Shown: positions 9,433 through 18,895 of the stretch, piece by piece | Position numbering within the stretch: position 1 is the first letter of the stretch | Layout: every line of letters starts with the position of its first letter | Assembly (NCBI GenBank): GCA_965208945.1 | Contig: OZ242366.1 | Coordinates: 1,736,001 to 1,800,000 of the forward strand | Source of the DNA: JAPPLB01 sp965208945 | Lineage (GTDB): Bacteria; Acidobacteriota; Terriglobia; Bryobacterales; UBA6623 | Reading direction: 5' to 3' | Length of the DNA stretch: 64,000 nt | Notes under the pieces: generated by a model | What the model was told of the DNA's origin: nothing | Database searches by the model: none | What the model saw: the letters and a program-made list of their open reading frames with translations, nothing else | Made by a program: the position numbers and the translations under genes

Positions 9433-10566
9433 TTACCGCGCTTTTCTGGAAGCGGCTTCGTTGGAATGGGAAACGCCGGCAAGCTGACAAAAAAGTTCCT
9501 CGTAGCGGTCGACGACGGTTTCCCAATCGTAGCGTTTTCTCACGCGCTCGTGGGAGGCCTTGCTCAAATCGGCAAGCTCATCGGTCGACATGCTCGCGAC
9601 TGATTCCATGACGGAGGCCAGGCTCCGTTCGTCCTTGGAGTACATCAGGCCGACGTCTCCCGCCACTTCGCGATTCTCGGGTGTATCCAGGAACAATACT
9701 GGCGCGCCGCGGCCCATCGCTTCGATCAGTGCGGGATGAACGCCTCCGACCTCGGTGGCTTGAATATAGGCGAGGCAGTGGGACTGGAGTTCGTGATAGC
9801 CGTCTCCAAACACAGCGCCGGTGAACACGATGCGCGGGTCGTCCGTAGATTGAACTCGCCGGATGTAGTCTTTCGCGTAGGGTGCGCCGCCGACCATGAC
9901 GAGTTTGTAGGGAACGGTCGTTTGCTCGAAGGCACGCACCACGAGCAGGGCGTTGTTCTCCGGCTCCATGCGGCTGACGTACAGAAAGTAGCCCCCGGGG
10001 TCGAGGCCGAGACGGTCGAGCGCTGCTTTCGTCAAGACCTTAAGTGCCGTCGCTCCGTAAGAGATGAGATGTGTTTTCCTGCCGTACGTTTCGGCATAGT
10101 ATTTCTGGATTACCGCGGCATCGGCGACAACGGCGGTGGGAAACCATTTCGTCAGCCACTCGGACATGCGATACCAGCTTCTCGCGAACGCATTCCATTT
10201 CTTGCGTTGCCGATCGAGGCCGTCAACGTTGAGAACCGTCGGCATCCCCAGTAGCCGGGGAAGCACGGTGAAGACCGCGTTCGCTCCGTTGCAGAACAGC
10301 GCGGCGTGATGGCGGTGAAACAGCAGGTGAAACGTCGCCAGGCAGGTGTGAACTAGCGTGTCGAGATACTTGTGAGAAATCGTCGGTAGGACCACCAACC
10401 GAACGCCCCGGTAGAGCGGTCCCGGGCGGCCAACGTTGTTCGTGCGGCCATAGACGGTCGGCTCGTGTCCGCGCTCAGCGAGACGAGCGCACAACTCTTC
10501 GGCAAACGTCTCGAACCCGCCGTAGCGAGCTGGGATGCCACGCGTGCCCAGAAGGGCGATTTTCAT
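9433..10566 (-). CDS. Glycosyltransferase family 4 with DUF1972 N-terminus
   Basis: Cytoplasmic, probably membrane-peripheral, GT-B glycosyltransferase of 377 residues; last gene of a four-gene operon. The N-terminus (GTRGIPARYGGFETFAEEL) is the DUF1972 signature found in putative rhamnosyl- or mannosyltransferases of exopolysaccharide clusters. The C-terminal half is Glycos_transf_1, with EVGGVHPALIEAMGRGAPV as the E-x7-E donor-binding region. Six bases separate it from the upstream glycosyltransferase gene. Donor and acceptor sugars cannot be read from sequence. Confidence 0.9.
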   Translation of the reverse strand: MKIALLGTRGIPARYGGFETFAEELCARLAERGHEPTVYGRTNNVGRPGPLYRGVRLVVLPTISHKYLDTLVHTCLATFHLLFHRHHAALFCNGANAVFTVLPRLLGMPTVLNVDGLDRQRKKWNAFARSWYRMSEWLTKWFPTAVVADAAVIQKYYAETYGRKTHLISYGATALKVLTKAALDRLGLDPGGYFLYVSRMEPENNALLVVRAFEQTTVPYKLVMVGGAPYAKDYIRRVQSTDDPRIVFTGAVFGDGYHELQSHCLAYIQATEVGGVHPALIEAMGRGAPVLFLDTPENREVAGDVGLMYSKDERSLASVMESVASMSTDELADLSKASHERVRKRYDWETVVDRYEELFCQLAGVSHSNEAASRKAR

Positions 10567-10572
10567 GGATGG

Positions 10573-11619
10573 CTAAAGCTCTCGAACTCTGATGGGCTCG
10601 GGAGCAGGTTCGAAGCTTTCCACGGGGTGGCTGACAGGGGTGAAGCGGAACCAGCTCATCATGTACTCTTCATCCACACGCCGTCGCTGCTGGATCAGAC
10701 GGCGTTTTTCGAGGATGCGGTTGAAGTCGCGAGCTAGCAGGTAGAACGCTTTGAGTGACGAACGCTCGATCGTCAGACAGTAGAGGACTATGCCCAGGTC
10801 GCGAAATGTCATGGGAATGAAGTTCCGCAGGTACACACCGGGCGTGATGTTCTTCGCACGCATCAGGAAGCGGTTCTTGACCGAGTGCATATTGATCTCC
10901 GGCGGAAGATAACGGCGCATCCCCGGACGAAGCTTGCGGACATGATAGCCGCAGGCATTGGGTACGTAAACACATTTCCAACCGAGCAGTTGGGCGCGCC
11001 AGGCAACGTCCGCATCCTCGCGGTACGTGAAGAAATCGGAATCGAAGAACTCGTTGCCCACAGAGATATCGTCAATCATAGTGCGCCGGTAACAAGCCGC
11101 CGCCGCCGTGGCGCCGAAGACATACTCCGGCTTGAGGTAGTGACCATTGTCCGTCTCGAGACAGCCGCGGTCGAAATGCCGCTGCATCGGCGTAAAGTAG
11201 ATCCCGGTCGAATCGACGACCTGCAGATCGGGGATCTCGAAAGAGGCATCCATCATCAGCAGCTTGCTGCAAAGAGTGCCGACGGTGGGATCGATGTCCG
11301 CCTGCGCCATCAACGTTGCGACAAGGTTGGGGAGAAGCATCACGTCGGGATTGAGCGTGAGCACCCACTCGCCTCGGGAAATCGTGATGGCCTGATTCTG
11401 TGCCGCCGCGAAGCCGATGTTCTCCTCGTTGTAGATGATGATGCAGCGATCCTCGAAGCGCTCGAGGATGTCGGTGGTGCCGTCGGTGGAAGCGTTGTCG
11501 ACGACGATCAACTCCAAATTGGAGTACCGCTGATCGAGCACCGACTCAAGGCAGCGCCGGATGAAGCGACCGCTGTTGTACGTGACGATAGTGACCGAAA
11601 CGCATTGTTCACGAACCAT
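10573..11619 (-). CDS. Glycosyltransferase family 2
   Basis: GT-A fold sugar transferase of 348 residues, acting at the cytoplasmic membrane face on a lipid-linked or O-antigen-type glycan. The N-terminal VTIVTYNSGRFIRRCLESVL and VVDNASTDGTTDI are classic GT2 elements. NPDVMLL supplies the metal/nucleotide-binding acidic residue, and the EDADVAWRAQLLGWK block resembles the catalytic ED region of rhamnosyltransferase-like GT2 enzymes. It is separated by 6 bp from the genes on both sides. Specific linkage unknown. Confidence 0.9.
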   Translation of the reverse strand: MVREQCVSVTIVTYNSGRFIRRCLESVLDQRYSNLELIVVDNASTDGTTDILERFEDRCIIIYNEENIGFAAAQNQAITISRGEWVLTLNPDVMLLPNLVATLMAQADIDPTVGTLCSKLLMMDASFEIPDLQVVDSTGIYFTPMQRHFDRGCLETDNGHYLKPEYVFGATAAAACYRRTMIDDISVGNEFFDSDFFTYREDADVAWRAQLLGWKCVYVPNACGYHVRKLRPGMRRYLPPEINMHSVKNRFLMRAKNITPGVYLRNFIPMTFRDLGIVLYCLTIERSSLKAFYLLARDFNRILEKRRLIQQRRRVDEEYMMSWFRFTPVSHPVESFEPAPEPIRVREL

Positions 11620-11625
11620 GAATGA

Positions 11626-12591
11626 TTAACTCGATTTCGATTCAGCAGGAGAAGCGGTCCCCAACCCGGCCGCTACGTTCCGGTCGTGGAGGGAAAAACC
11701 GCCGAGAGTCTTGATAACGTTCTGGCATGCCATTCTTTCACTGGCAGTTCCCGCACCCAGGACGCAGAGAAGCCAGCGCAACCGGAGACCGACTCGAACG
11801 GCAATGTATAGCCAGCGGCGGGTCCCCTTGGAGAAGTGCTTGCGACTAAAGCGTAAAAGATTACCATACCAAGCCCGGTAGCGTTCTTCTACGCCGAGGC
11901 CGCCCACGGAGTGTCCGCCTGTATGTTCAGACACACAACGAGGATCGTAGTGAATCGCGTGCCCGGCCTTGCTCACGCGCAGGCAAAGATCGACGTCCTC
12001 GAACCAAATGGGGTGGAAGTTTTCATCCAAACCGCTGACTTGTCGCAACACATCACGACGAAGCATCAGAAACGCCCCGGCCGGCTGGTCGACTTCACGT
12101 GAGGTGTCGGGGTCTGCATCCAGACAGCGATAGCGCCGGTTAACAGGATTCGACGGCCATAGGCGGTTGATGAGAAGCACTTCGAACAATAGAGCGGCGG
12201 GGGTTGGAAACGACCGGAAATTGAACCCGATTTGGGCTTGTCCCTTGCCGTCAACAAGCTTCCCACAGGCTGCGCCGGCCTGCGGAACGAGACAGCGTTC
12301 CAGGAGGGGTTGCAGACTGCTCCGCAGGACCGTGTCGGGATTCAACAAAAGAACGAAAGGGCTGCTGGTTGCCGCGATTCCCTGGTTGACGGCGGCCGCA
12401 AAGCCGCGGTTGCTGGCGTTGCGAATCAACTTTACTACCGGCGCTTCTCGGGCAACGATGTCGCAGGTGCCGTCCGAAGAAGCGTTATCGACAACGACAA
12501 CCTCGTCGGCCTGCCCGAGAGGCTCCAGACACGCCGCGATATGCCGCGCCGAGTTGAAGGTCACGACGATGACCGACACCCCGGCGTTCAA
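11626..12591 (-). CDS. Glycosyltransferase family 2 (TTG start overlapping upstream stop)
   Basis: GT-A glycosyltransferase of about 321 residues, related to rhamnosyltransferases (VSVIVVTFNSARHIAACLEPL; EVVVVDNASSDGTCDIV; NPDTVLRSS; WFEDVDLCLRVSKAGH). I place the start at TTG 12591, where TTGA overlaps the TGA of the upstream gene by four bases, the usual arrangement for translational coupling. A longer reading from 12651 would overlap the upstream gene by about 60 bases and adds 20 residues unlike the family. Paralogue of its two neighbours; middle gene of the cluster. Confidence 0.88.
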   Translation of the reverse strand: MNAGVSVIVVTFNSARHIAACLEPLGQADEVVVVDNASSDGTCDIVAREAPVVKLIRNASNRGFAAAVNQGIAATSSPFVLLLNPDTVLRSSLQPLLERCLVPQAGAACGKLVDGKGQAQIGFNFRSFPTPAALLFEVLLINRLWPSNPVNRRYRCLDADPDTSREVDQPAGAFLMLRRDVLRQVSGLDENFHPIWFEDVDLCLRVSKAGHAIHYDPRCVSEHTGGHSVGGLGVEERYRAWYGNLLRFSRKHFSKGTRRWLYIAVRVGLRLRWLLCVLGAGTASERMACQNVIKTLGGFSLHDRNVAAGLGTASPAESKSS

Positions 12592-13646
12592 GTTTTCGCC
12601 CCCATTGGGTGGCAAGCCAGTTTGAAGTACCAGCGCCAGTAGGTGTCCCACTCCGTCTGCTGTTGTATGTGGGCGATCTCACTCTCGGTAGATGTCAGCA
12701 CGCCGGCGAGCCGGGAAGCATGCGCTCGCAGGGATTGTGAACTCCGTCGCAGTGCGGCGAACCGGCGCAAGCCGCATCCCAGTCCGCGGAGCCATCCGAG
12801 AGCCCGTCCGCGCGAAAACGCGAGAACGGCCCACAATGACTGTGCGACGATGATCTGCCACGCGAATTTCGCAAGCAGCGAAGCGGGATAGAATTTCGCG
12901 AGGAGCAGCAACTGATGGCAAGTCAGCCACTCGACCATCTGTGTGCTCCAGCGGCCGGTTGTCTCGCCGCTGCAGTGATACGCGACGGCCTCGGGGACAT
13001 AGCGACCCGGTGTATCTTCGATTGCGGCCCGCAATCCGAGGTCCACGTCCTCCAGGTAGGCGAAGAAGGCTTCTTCGTACAAGCCCACCTTGTCGAAGAA
13101 GCTTCGCCGGTACAGGGTTGCCGTGGCGGAGGGGAAATACGTGTCCCGCGGAAGTGCGAAAAGTGGGCCGTCATCCTTGCCGTGGCCGAGCCGCCAGGCG
13201 GTGCCGCCACGGCACACCGCATCACCAGTGCCGTCGATTCGCCGCCGCTCGCTGAAATTCAGCAGCTTGCCCGTGGCGAACCAGGCTTGCGTCGCATCCA
13301 GGTCCGCAAACAGCCGCTGCAGCCAGTCGGGAGAGATCTCCACGTCGTTGTTCAGCAGCACGATGTACTCACCCCGCGCTGCTTGGATACCGCGATTCAG
13401 GGCGCGGCTCACACCTTCGTTGCGGTGCAGCGAGATCACGTTCGCGCCCAGTTCATGCGCAACCCGAGGCGAACCGTCCTGCGATCCGTTGTCCACGACA
13501 ATGACTTCGGTCTCGCCTTTGAAGGAGATGCGTTGCCGTCCAATCGATGACAGCAGAGGTTCCAGCAAATCGCAGCGGTTCCTGTGGGGAACAATGAAAG
13601 AAACCGTCATCGCACGCTTGGCGAAGCGCAGCCGGACGCGGCTCAT
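12588..13646 (-). CDS. Glycosyltransferase family 2, first gene of the cluster
   Basis: GT-A family 2 enzyme of 352 residues with VSFIVPHRNRCDLLEPLL, VIVVDNGSQDGSPRVA, the acidic LLNNDVEISPDWL and AFFAYLEDVDLGLRAAI. A hydrophobic stretch near residues 250-285 suggests membrane association. It is the promoter-proximal gene of the operon, with 581 bp of gene-free DNA upstream. The four enzymes could build a short oligosaccharide repeat. No polymerase, flippase or initiating phosphoglycosyltransferase lies in the window, so the product (O-antigen, capsule or exopolysaccharide) is open. Confidence 0.9.
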   Translation of the reverse strand: MSRVRLRFAKRAMTVSFIVPHRNRCDLLEPLLSSIGRQRISFKGETEVIVVDNGSQDGSPRVAHELGANVISLHRNEGVSRALNRGIQAARGEYIVLLNNDVEISPDWLQRLFADLDATQAWFATGKLLNFSERRRIDGTGDAVCRGGTAWRLGHGKDDGPLFALPRDTYFPSATATLYRRSFFDKVGLYEEAFFAYLEDVDLGLRAAIEDTPGRYVPEAVAYHCSGETTGRWSTQMVEWLTCHQLLLLAKFYPASLLAKFAWQIIVAQSLWAVLAFSRGRALGWLRGLGCGLRRFAALRRSSQSLRAHASRLAGVLTSTESEIAHIQQQTEWDTYWRWYFKLACHPMGAKT

Positions 13647-14227
13647 CTGACGGGATTCTTATTGATAGCACAATACATGGTAGAGCGGCAACAAAGCACG
13701 CTCGGCTGTCAGAGCAATGTGAGAAGTTCTCCTGATGAGCCAGGCAGAAGACGAAGGAAAAAATTCCCCTTCGGCTTTTGGTGCTGAAGCCCTTCAGTCT
13801 TTTTTCCCGTTCCGGCCTGCATGGAATAAGGACAGCGAGGCGCTAATCGCACTGATCGACTTGCCGTCGGCGCGGCCCCCGCCCGGAGGACTACCGCACA
13901 CGCCGCCCGGTCGCCGCTCTCCTGCGCTTTGTGGGGCGGCATCGGGCGGCATGGGCGGCATATTGCCCCTGAGCGGTGTCCCCGCTCCCGTCCGCCGTTC
14001 ACGGCAGCGCCCGTCGCCCTCCGGGCTGTTTCCGCTACGCGGACGCAAAAGAACCCCATGCTGGAAATGGGGAACGTCCTATACTGCGCAAACAGGGGAA
14101 TTTCTATAGTACGTTGATACAAAGCGCGCACTGAGCCCCTGCCCGCGACCTCTTACGGTAGGGTTGGGGTGTCAGGCTTGCGCCGAGGTCGAGGCGTCCG
14201 TTAGGTTATTCTTCGATAGTACGACCA
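13647..14227. other. Gene-free divergent intergenic region
   Basis: Separates the glycosyltransferase operon (minus) from dprA (plus). No reading frame resembles a protein. Visible structure: CGAAGG/CCTTCG and CTGAAG-CC-CTTCAG hairpins with a following T-run near 13757-13808, a run of GGGCGGCAT-type GC repeats around 13935-13960, and a CCCCAT/ATGGGG hairpin near 14054-14071. It presumably holds promoters for both directions and could hold a small RNA, but no known RNA family is recognised. Confidence 0.5.
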
Positions 14228-15394
14228 ATGGTGACCGCCGCGACCGGCCGGGAAGCGCAGCTTTTCTGGTTGGCATTGCACTTGGTTCCGGGTCTCGGAG
14301 CTCGGAACGCTCTCAAACTCATCCGTAAGTTCGGAAGCCCCGAGCGGGTATTCCATGCGTCCCTGACGGAGTTGCGCGACTGCGGGTTGCGTGAGGCGAT
14401 TGCGGAATCGATCCACTCGGGCACCAGCTTTGAGGACGCCGATGCCGAGCGGAACAAGGTGGAACAGTGCGGCGCCGAGATCATTTCGATTCACGATGCG
14501 AGATATCCTGAGCGCCTCAAGGAAATCTTCGATCCGCCGATCTTGCTCTATGCTCGCGGCCGGTCCGAGTGTCTTTCGGGGGAGAATCTGGCGATTGTCG
14601 GCTCACGCCGCCCAACCCCCTACGGCATGGCGGTCGGGAGAAAGCTGAGTCGCGAGTTGACGCAAGTCGGCATGACGGTGGTCAGTGGCATGGCCCGTGG
14701 CATTGACAGTTACGCACACCAGGGTGCTCTCGAAGCCGACGGGCCCACCATAGCTGTCCTCGGGAGTGGCGTTGACGTTGTTTACCCCCGTGAAAACAGG
14801 AAGCTGGCCGACCAGATCGTCGCCAAGGGCGTTATCGTCTCGGAGTTTCCGATGAGCTCTACGGCTTTCCCACAGAATTTTCCGATCCGAAATCGTGTTA
14901 TTAGTGGACTAAGTCTTGGGGTTATGGTCGTCGAGGGAGCCCAATACAGTGGTTCGTTGATTACTGCTCGCTTGGCGTTGGATCAGGGTCGCGAAGTGTT
15001 CGCAGTTCCCGGCAGCATTGTTTCGAAACCTAGTTGGGGACCGAATCTCTTGATCAAGCAAGGCGCTATTCTGGTCCAGGACGCCTCGGACGTGATCGAG
15101 GCCCTTCCGCTTGACGTCAAGCAAAAACTGGCCCGTGCCCAGGAGACCGCAGACGAACAAGCTGCAACCTCGAGTGGAGGACAAGCATCCTTGTGGGAGA
15201 GCGCGGCGACACCACTTGCCAAGAAGCTGCTTCCGCTGCTACAGATTGATCAGTCGATGCATATCGACGAGATTATTCGCCGTTGCGAGAAGAATTCGCC
15301 TTCGGAGATCCTGTCGGCGTTGAGTGAGCTGGAACTCTGCGGTCTGGCCAAACAGCTTCCCGGCAAGCGATTTGTTCGCGTTTGGATAACTTGA
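14228..15394 (+). CDS. dprA: DNA-processing protein DprA
   Basis: Loads RecA on incoming single-stranded DNA during natural transformation and protects it. It has 388 residues: a SAM-like N-terminal region, then the Rossmann DprA core (about 110-300) with GSRRPTPYG, SGMARGIDSYAHQGAL, LGSGVDVVYP and FPIRNRVISGLS, and a C-terminal winged-helix domain (about 320-388). Full length for the family. topA starts 42 bp downstream; dprA-topA adjacency is common in bacteria, which supports both calls. Confidence 0.95.
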   Translation: MVTAATGREAQLFWLALHLVPGLGARNALKLIRKFGSPERVFHASLTELRDCGLREAIAESIHSGTSFEDADAERNKVEQCGAEIISIHDARYPERLKEIFDPPILLYARGRSECLSGENLAIVGSRRPTPYGMAVGRKLSRELTQVGMTVVSGMARGIDSYAHQGALEADGPTIAVLGSGVDVVYPRENRKLADQIVAKGVIVSEFPMSSTAFPQNFPIRNRVISGLSLGVMVVEGAQYSGSLITARLALDQGREVFAVPGSIVSKPSWGPNLLIKQGAILVQDASDVIEALPLDVKQKLARAQETADEQAATSSGGQASLWESAATPLAKKLLPLLQIDQSMHIDEIIRRCEKNSPSEILSALSELELCGLAKQLPGKRFVRVWIT

Positions 15395-15436
15395 ACACAA
15401 CGATTCCGCAATGAAGCGGAACACCTTTGGAAAAGT

Positions 15437-18163
15437 ATGGCCAAGAGTACGAAAGAGCGGACGCTCGTGATCGTCGAGTCGCCCACCAAAGCTCGGACGG
15501 TTTCTCGTTTCCTCGGGGCAGGTTTTACGGTCATGGCTTCGAACGGCCATGTCCGGGACTTGCCCGACAATGCCTCCGAGATCCCCGCAAGGTTCAGGAA
15601 GGAGGCTTGGGCAAAGCTCGGCATTCACATCGAGCGGGACTTCGCGCCGCTTTACGTCATCCTCGACAGCAAGAAGCAGCGGATCAAGGGTCTTCGGGAG
15701 GCGGTCAGGCATGCGGAGCGCATCTACCTCGCGACAGACGAGGATCGTGAAGGCGAGTCGATCAGTTGGCATCTGCTCGAGACACTGAAGCCGAAAGTGC
15801 CGGTGAGCCGACTGGTCTTTCACGAGATCACGCAGTCGGCGATCGAGCAAGCACTGGACTCCGCAAGGCAAATCAATCAGGATCTCGTTAATGCGCAAGA
15901 GACGCGGCGCATTGTCGACCGGCTGTTCGGATACGAAGTCAGCCCACTGCTTTGGAAGAAGATGGCTCCCCGGCTCAGCGCCGGCCGGGTTCAGAGCGTG
16001 GCGGTTCGGCTACTCGTCGAACGGGAACGCTCTCGTATCCGCTTCCGTGCGGCCAACTACTGGAGCATCCGGGCGAACTTCTGTAAACCGGATGCCCCCG
16101 GCAAACCCTCCGTATTCGAAGCTGAGCTTGTACGCGTAAATGGGCAACGTGTAGCAAGCGGTAAGGACTTCGATCCGGGTACAGGTCGTCTCAAGAAGGC
16201 CGGCGACGTCGTTGCCTTGGGTGAGCAGGATGTGAAGGATCTGCTCTCCCGTATCGAGAGCGAAACCGCGGTAGTTGACTCGGTGGAGGAAAAGCCCTAC
16301 ACCGCATCTCCGGCGGCGCCGTTCGTCACGAGCACGTTGCAGCAGGAAGCGAACCGCAAGCTACGATACTCGGCCGAACGAACGATGGCTGTCGCACAGC
16401 GTCTCTACGAGAACGGTTTCATCACCTACATGCGCACAGATTCGACGACGCTCTCCAATGAGGCGTTGACGGCCGCGCGGACGCTGATTGCACGGCACTT
16501 CGGACGCGACTTCCTTCCCCAGAACCCTCGTATCTACAAGACCAAGGTACGCAACGCGCAGGAAGCGCACGAGGCGATCCGGCCTGCAGGCAGAGCTTTC
16601 ACGGCGCCCTCGGAGGTCGAACGACAGCTCGGCGTCGAGGCAGCCAAGCTCTACGAGTTGATCTGGAAACGGACCGTCGCCAGCCAGATGAAGAATGCCC
16701 ACGGAACCAACATCGTGGTGCTAGTCAGCTTGGGGGAAGCACTCTTCCGGGCCTCCGGGAAAACCATCGCGTTCCCGGGATTCTTGCGCGCCTATGTCGA
16801 GGGCAGCGACGACCGGAGCGCCGAGCTGTCGGAAAAAGAGCGCTTGTTGCCGAAGCTCACCGAAAAGGAGCAGCTTGCGGTCAAGTCTCTCGAACCGCTG
16901 GACCGGACAACACAGCCGCCGCCGCGTTACACCGAAGGCACGCTCATCAAGGAGTTGGAACGGCTGGGCATCGGTCGCCCGAGCACGTGGGCCACGATCG
17001 TGCGGTTGGTTCTCTCGCGTTCCTACGCCTTCAAGAAGGGTATGACCCTCGTGCCCACCTTCGTCGCGGTGGCGGTGGTGGGTCTTCTGGAGAAGTATTT
17101 CACGAACCTGTTGGACTATGAGTTCACCGCCCGCCTCGAAGATGATCTTGACGCCATCTCGCGCGGTGAGGCGGAGCGGCTGGGATACCTCAAGAAGTTT
17201 TACTTCGGCAACGGCCATCGCGGGCTTCGCACTCTGGTGAAAAACGGCGAATCGTCCATCGACCCCCGCGAGGTATGCTCCATCCCGGTCGGCGAGGCGC
17301 CGGACGGTGCGAAGATCGAGATCCGCATTGGACGCTACGGCCCCTTCATCTCAGACGGCAACAAACGTGCCAGCCTACCCGACATGCTTGCTCCTGACGA
17401 AATGAATATGGAAGTGGCGCAGTGCCTGTTGGCGAAGGCCAAGAAGGAACCTTCAGCGCTCGGTGACGACCCGGAAACCGGCAAGTCTGTCTTTCTCAAA
17501 AACGGCCGTTTCGGGTCTTATGTGCAGTTGGGTGTGCCGTCGGGAAATGAGAAGCCCAAAATGGCTTCGCTGTTGCCCAACATGAAGCCTAGCGAGGTCG
17601 ATCTCGCGTTGGCGCTCAAGCTTCTCTCCTTGCCGCGTACGATCGGCGCACATCCGGAGACCGGCAAGCCGGTATTGGTCTCCAACGGCCGTTTCGGTCC
17701 GTACGTGAAGTCCGGTGACGAGATACGGTCGATTCCACCGCGGTTGTCGCCCTTGGATATCACGCTTGAGCGCGCAGTCGAGATGCTCAAGCAACCCAAG
17801 GGTCGGCGCCGCGCGGATCCACCCAAGGCGCTGCGCGAACTTGGCAAGCACCCTGTAACGCAAAAACCGCTCGTGATCAAGCCCGGCCGTTTCGGCGCCT
17901 ACGTCACGGATGGCGAACTGAACGCCACTCTGCGAACAGGCATGACGCCTGAGGGGCTGACGATAGAGGACGCGGTGAATCTGCTCGACGCTCGAGCCGC
18001 TCGATTGGCGGCGAATCCCGATGGCAGACCCGCCCGAAAGACCACGAAGCAGGCAAAGAAGAAAATACCGAAGAAAGCAACCAATCGCCAAGCCAGAAAA
18101 GCCTCCCAGCGACCAACGGACAAAGGCGGTAGCCGCAAAGAATCGAACGTGGCGGAGAACTGA
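15437..18163 (+). CDS. topA: DNA topoisomerase I
   Basis: Relaxes negatively supercoiled DNA by single-strand passage. It has 908 residues. The TOPRIM domain has Glu14 (VIVESPTKA) and the acidic triad Asp101, Asp103, Glu105 (ATDEDREGE). The catalytic tyrosine is Tyr331 in GFITYMRTDS. After the core come four tandem C-terminal repeats of about 70 residues containing NGRFG.YV or PGRFGAYVTDG (Topo_C_assoc type) instead of zinc fingers. A Lys/Arg-rich tail (last about 50 residues, for example KQAKKKIPKKATNRQARK) follows, of the kind that favours processive DNA binding in actinobacterial TopA. The start is the ATG at 15437. Confidence 0.96.
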   Translation: MAKSTKERTLVIVESPTKARTVSRFLGAGFTVMASNGHVRDLPDNASEIPARFRKEAWAKLGIHIERDFAPLYVILDSKKQRIKGLREAVRHAERIYLATDEDREGESISWHLLETLKPKVPVSRLVFHEITQSAIEQALDSARQINQDLVNAQETRRIVDRLFGYEVSPLLWKKMAPRLSAGRVQSVAVRLLVERERSRIRFRAANYWSIRANFCKPDAPGKPSVFEAELVRVNGQRVASGKDFDPGTGRLKKAGDVVALGEQDVKDLLSRIESETAVVDSVEEKPYTASPAAPFVTSTLQQEANRKLRYSAERTMAVAQRLYENGFITYMRTDSTTLSNEALTAARTLIARHFGRDFLPQNPRIYKTKVRNAQEAHEAIRPAGRAFTAPSEVERQLGVEAAKLYELIWKRTVASQMKNAHGTNIVVLVSLGEALFRASGKTIAFPGFLRAYVEGSDDRSAELSEKERLLPKLTEKEQLAVKSLEPLDRTTQPPPRYTEGTLIKELERLGIGRPSTWATIVRLVLSRSYAFKKGMTLVPTFVAVAVVGLLEKYFTNLLDYEFTARLEDDLDAISRGEAERLGYLKKFYFGNGHRGLRTLVKNGESSIDPREVCSIPVGEAPDGAKIEIRIGRYGPFISDGNKRASLPDMLAPDEMNMEVAQCLLAKAKKEPSALGDDPETGKSVFLKNGRFGSYVQLGVPSGNEKPKMASLLPNMKPSEVDLALALKLLSLPRTIGAHPETGKPVLVSNGRFGPYVKSGDEIRSIPPRLSPLDITLERAVEMLKQPKGRRRADPPKALRELGKHPVTQKPLVIKPGRFGAYVTDGELNATLRTGMTPEGLTIEDAVNLLDARAARLAANPDGRPARKTTKQAKKKIPKKATNRQARKASQRPTDKGGSRKESNVAEN

Positions 18164-18331
18164 CGCGCGGGAAGCCCACCGGCATACCAGCAACGAGTAC
18201 GATCTGGAAGTCCTCCCTGCAGCTACTCGTGCAGTGAGCCGCCATTTCGGAGTATCCGCCTGAAGTCATACCCTCTGCGAGCGGTCTCCGAACCAACCTG
18301 GGGGCTATAGTGAAGATGGAACTCTACAGCG

Positions 18332-18895
18332 ATGCTGTTGGTCATCGACAACTACGATTCGTTCACGTACAACCTGGTCCAGTTTCTCGGGGAGTTGGGC
18401 GCGGAAATGATCGTGCGGCGCAACGATCAGGTCAGCGTCGACGATGTCGAGAACCTCGATCCGGGGCGCATTGTCCTTTCACCGGGGCCTTGCACCCCGA
18501 AGGAGGCCGGCATCTGCGTGCCCTTGGTGCAGCGCTTGGCCGGCAAGTTGCCCATCCTCGGCGTTTGTCTCGGGCACCAGTCGATCGCAGAGGCTTTCGG
18601 CGGGAAGGTGATCCGAGCACCCTACCTGATGCATGGGAAGACCAGTCAAATTCATCACGACGGCCAAACGGTATTTTACGGGTTGCCGCAGGACTTCACG
18701 GCGACGCGGTATCACTCCTTGATTGTCGAAAGGGACTCCCTTCCCGATGAATTCACCGTCTCGGCGGAGACTGCCGACGGCATCATCATGGGCCTGCGCC
18801 ACAAGGAGCACGCCATCGAGGGCGTACAATTCCACCCCGAGTCGATCCTTACCGATACCGGCAAGCAACTCCTCAAGAACTTTCTCGCGATGTAG
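18332..18895 (+). CDS. Anthranilate/aminodeoxychorismate synthase glutaminase subunit
   Basis: Class I glutamine amidotransferase of 187 residues that feeds ammonia to TrpE or PabB. The catalytic triad is Cys79 (GVCLGHQ), His168 and Glu170 (FHPES). The N-terminal VIDNYDSFTYNLVQFLGELG and the LSPGPCTP oxyanion-type loop are diagnostic of TrpG/PabA. No trpE, pabB or trpD lies next to it, so it may serve both tryptophan and folate synthesis; folC is 23 kb away. Its last 23 bases overlap the convergent aldo/keto reductase gene. Confidence 0.93.
   Translation: MLLVIDNYDSFTYNLVQFLGELGAEMIVRRNDQVSVDDVENLDPGRIVLSPGPCTPKEAGICVPLVQRLAGKLPILGVCLGHQSIAEAFGGKVIRAPYLMHGKTSQIHHDGQTVFYGLPQDFTATRYHSLIVERDSLPDEFTVSAETADGIIMGLRHKEHAIEGVQFHPESILTDTGKQLLKNFLAM

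Noticed and set aside
13735..14109. 124-codon plus-strand frame in the spacer before dprA
   Set aside because: Pro/Arg/Gly-rich shadow-like composition, no ribosome site and no recognisable family.
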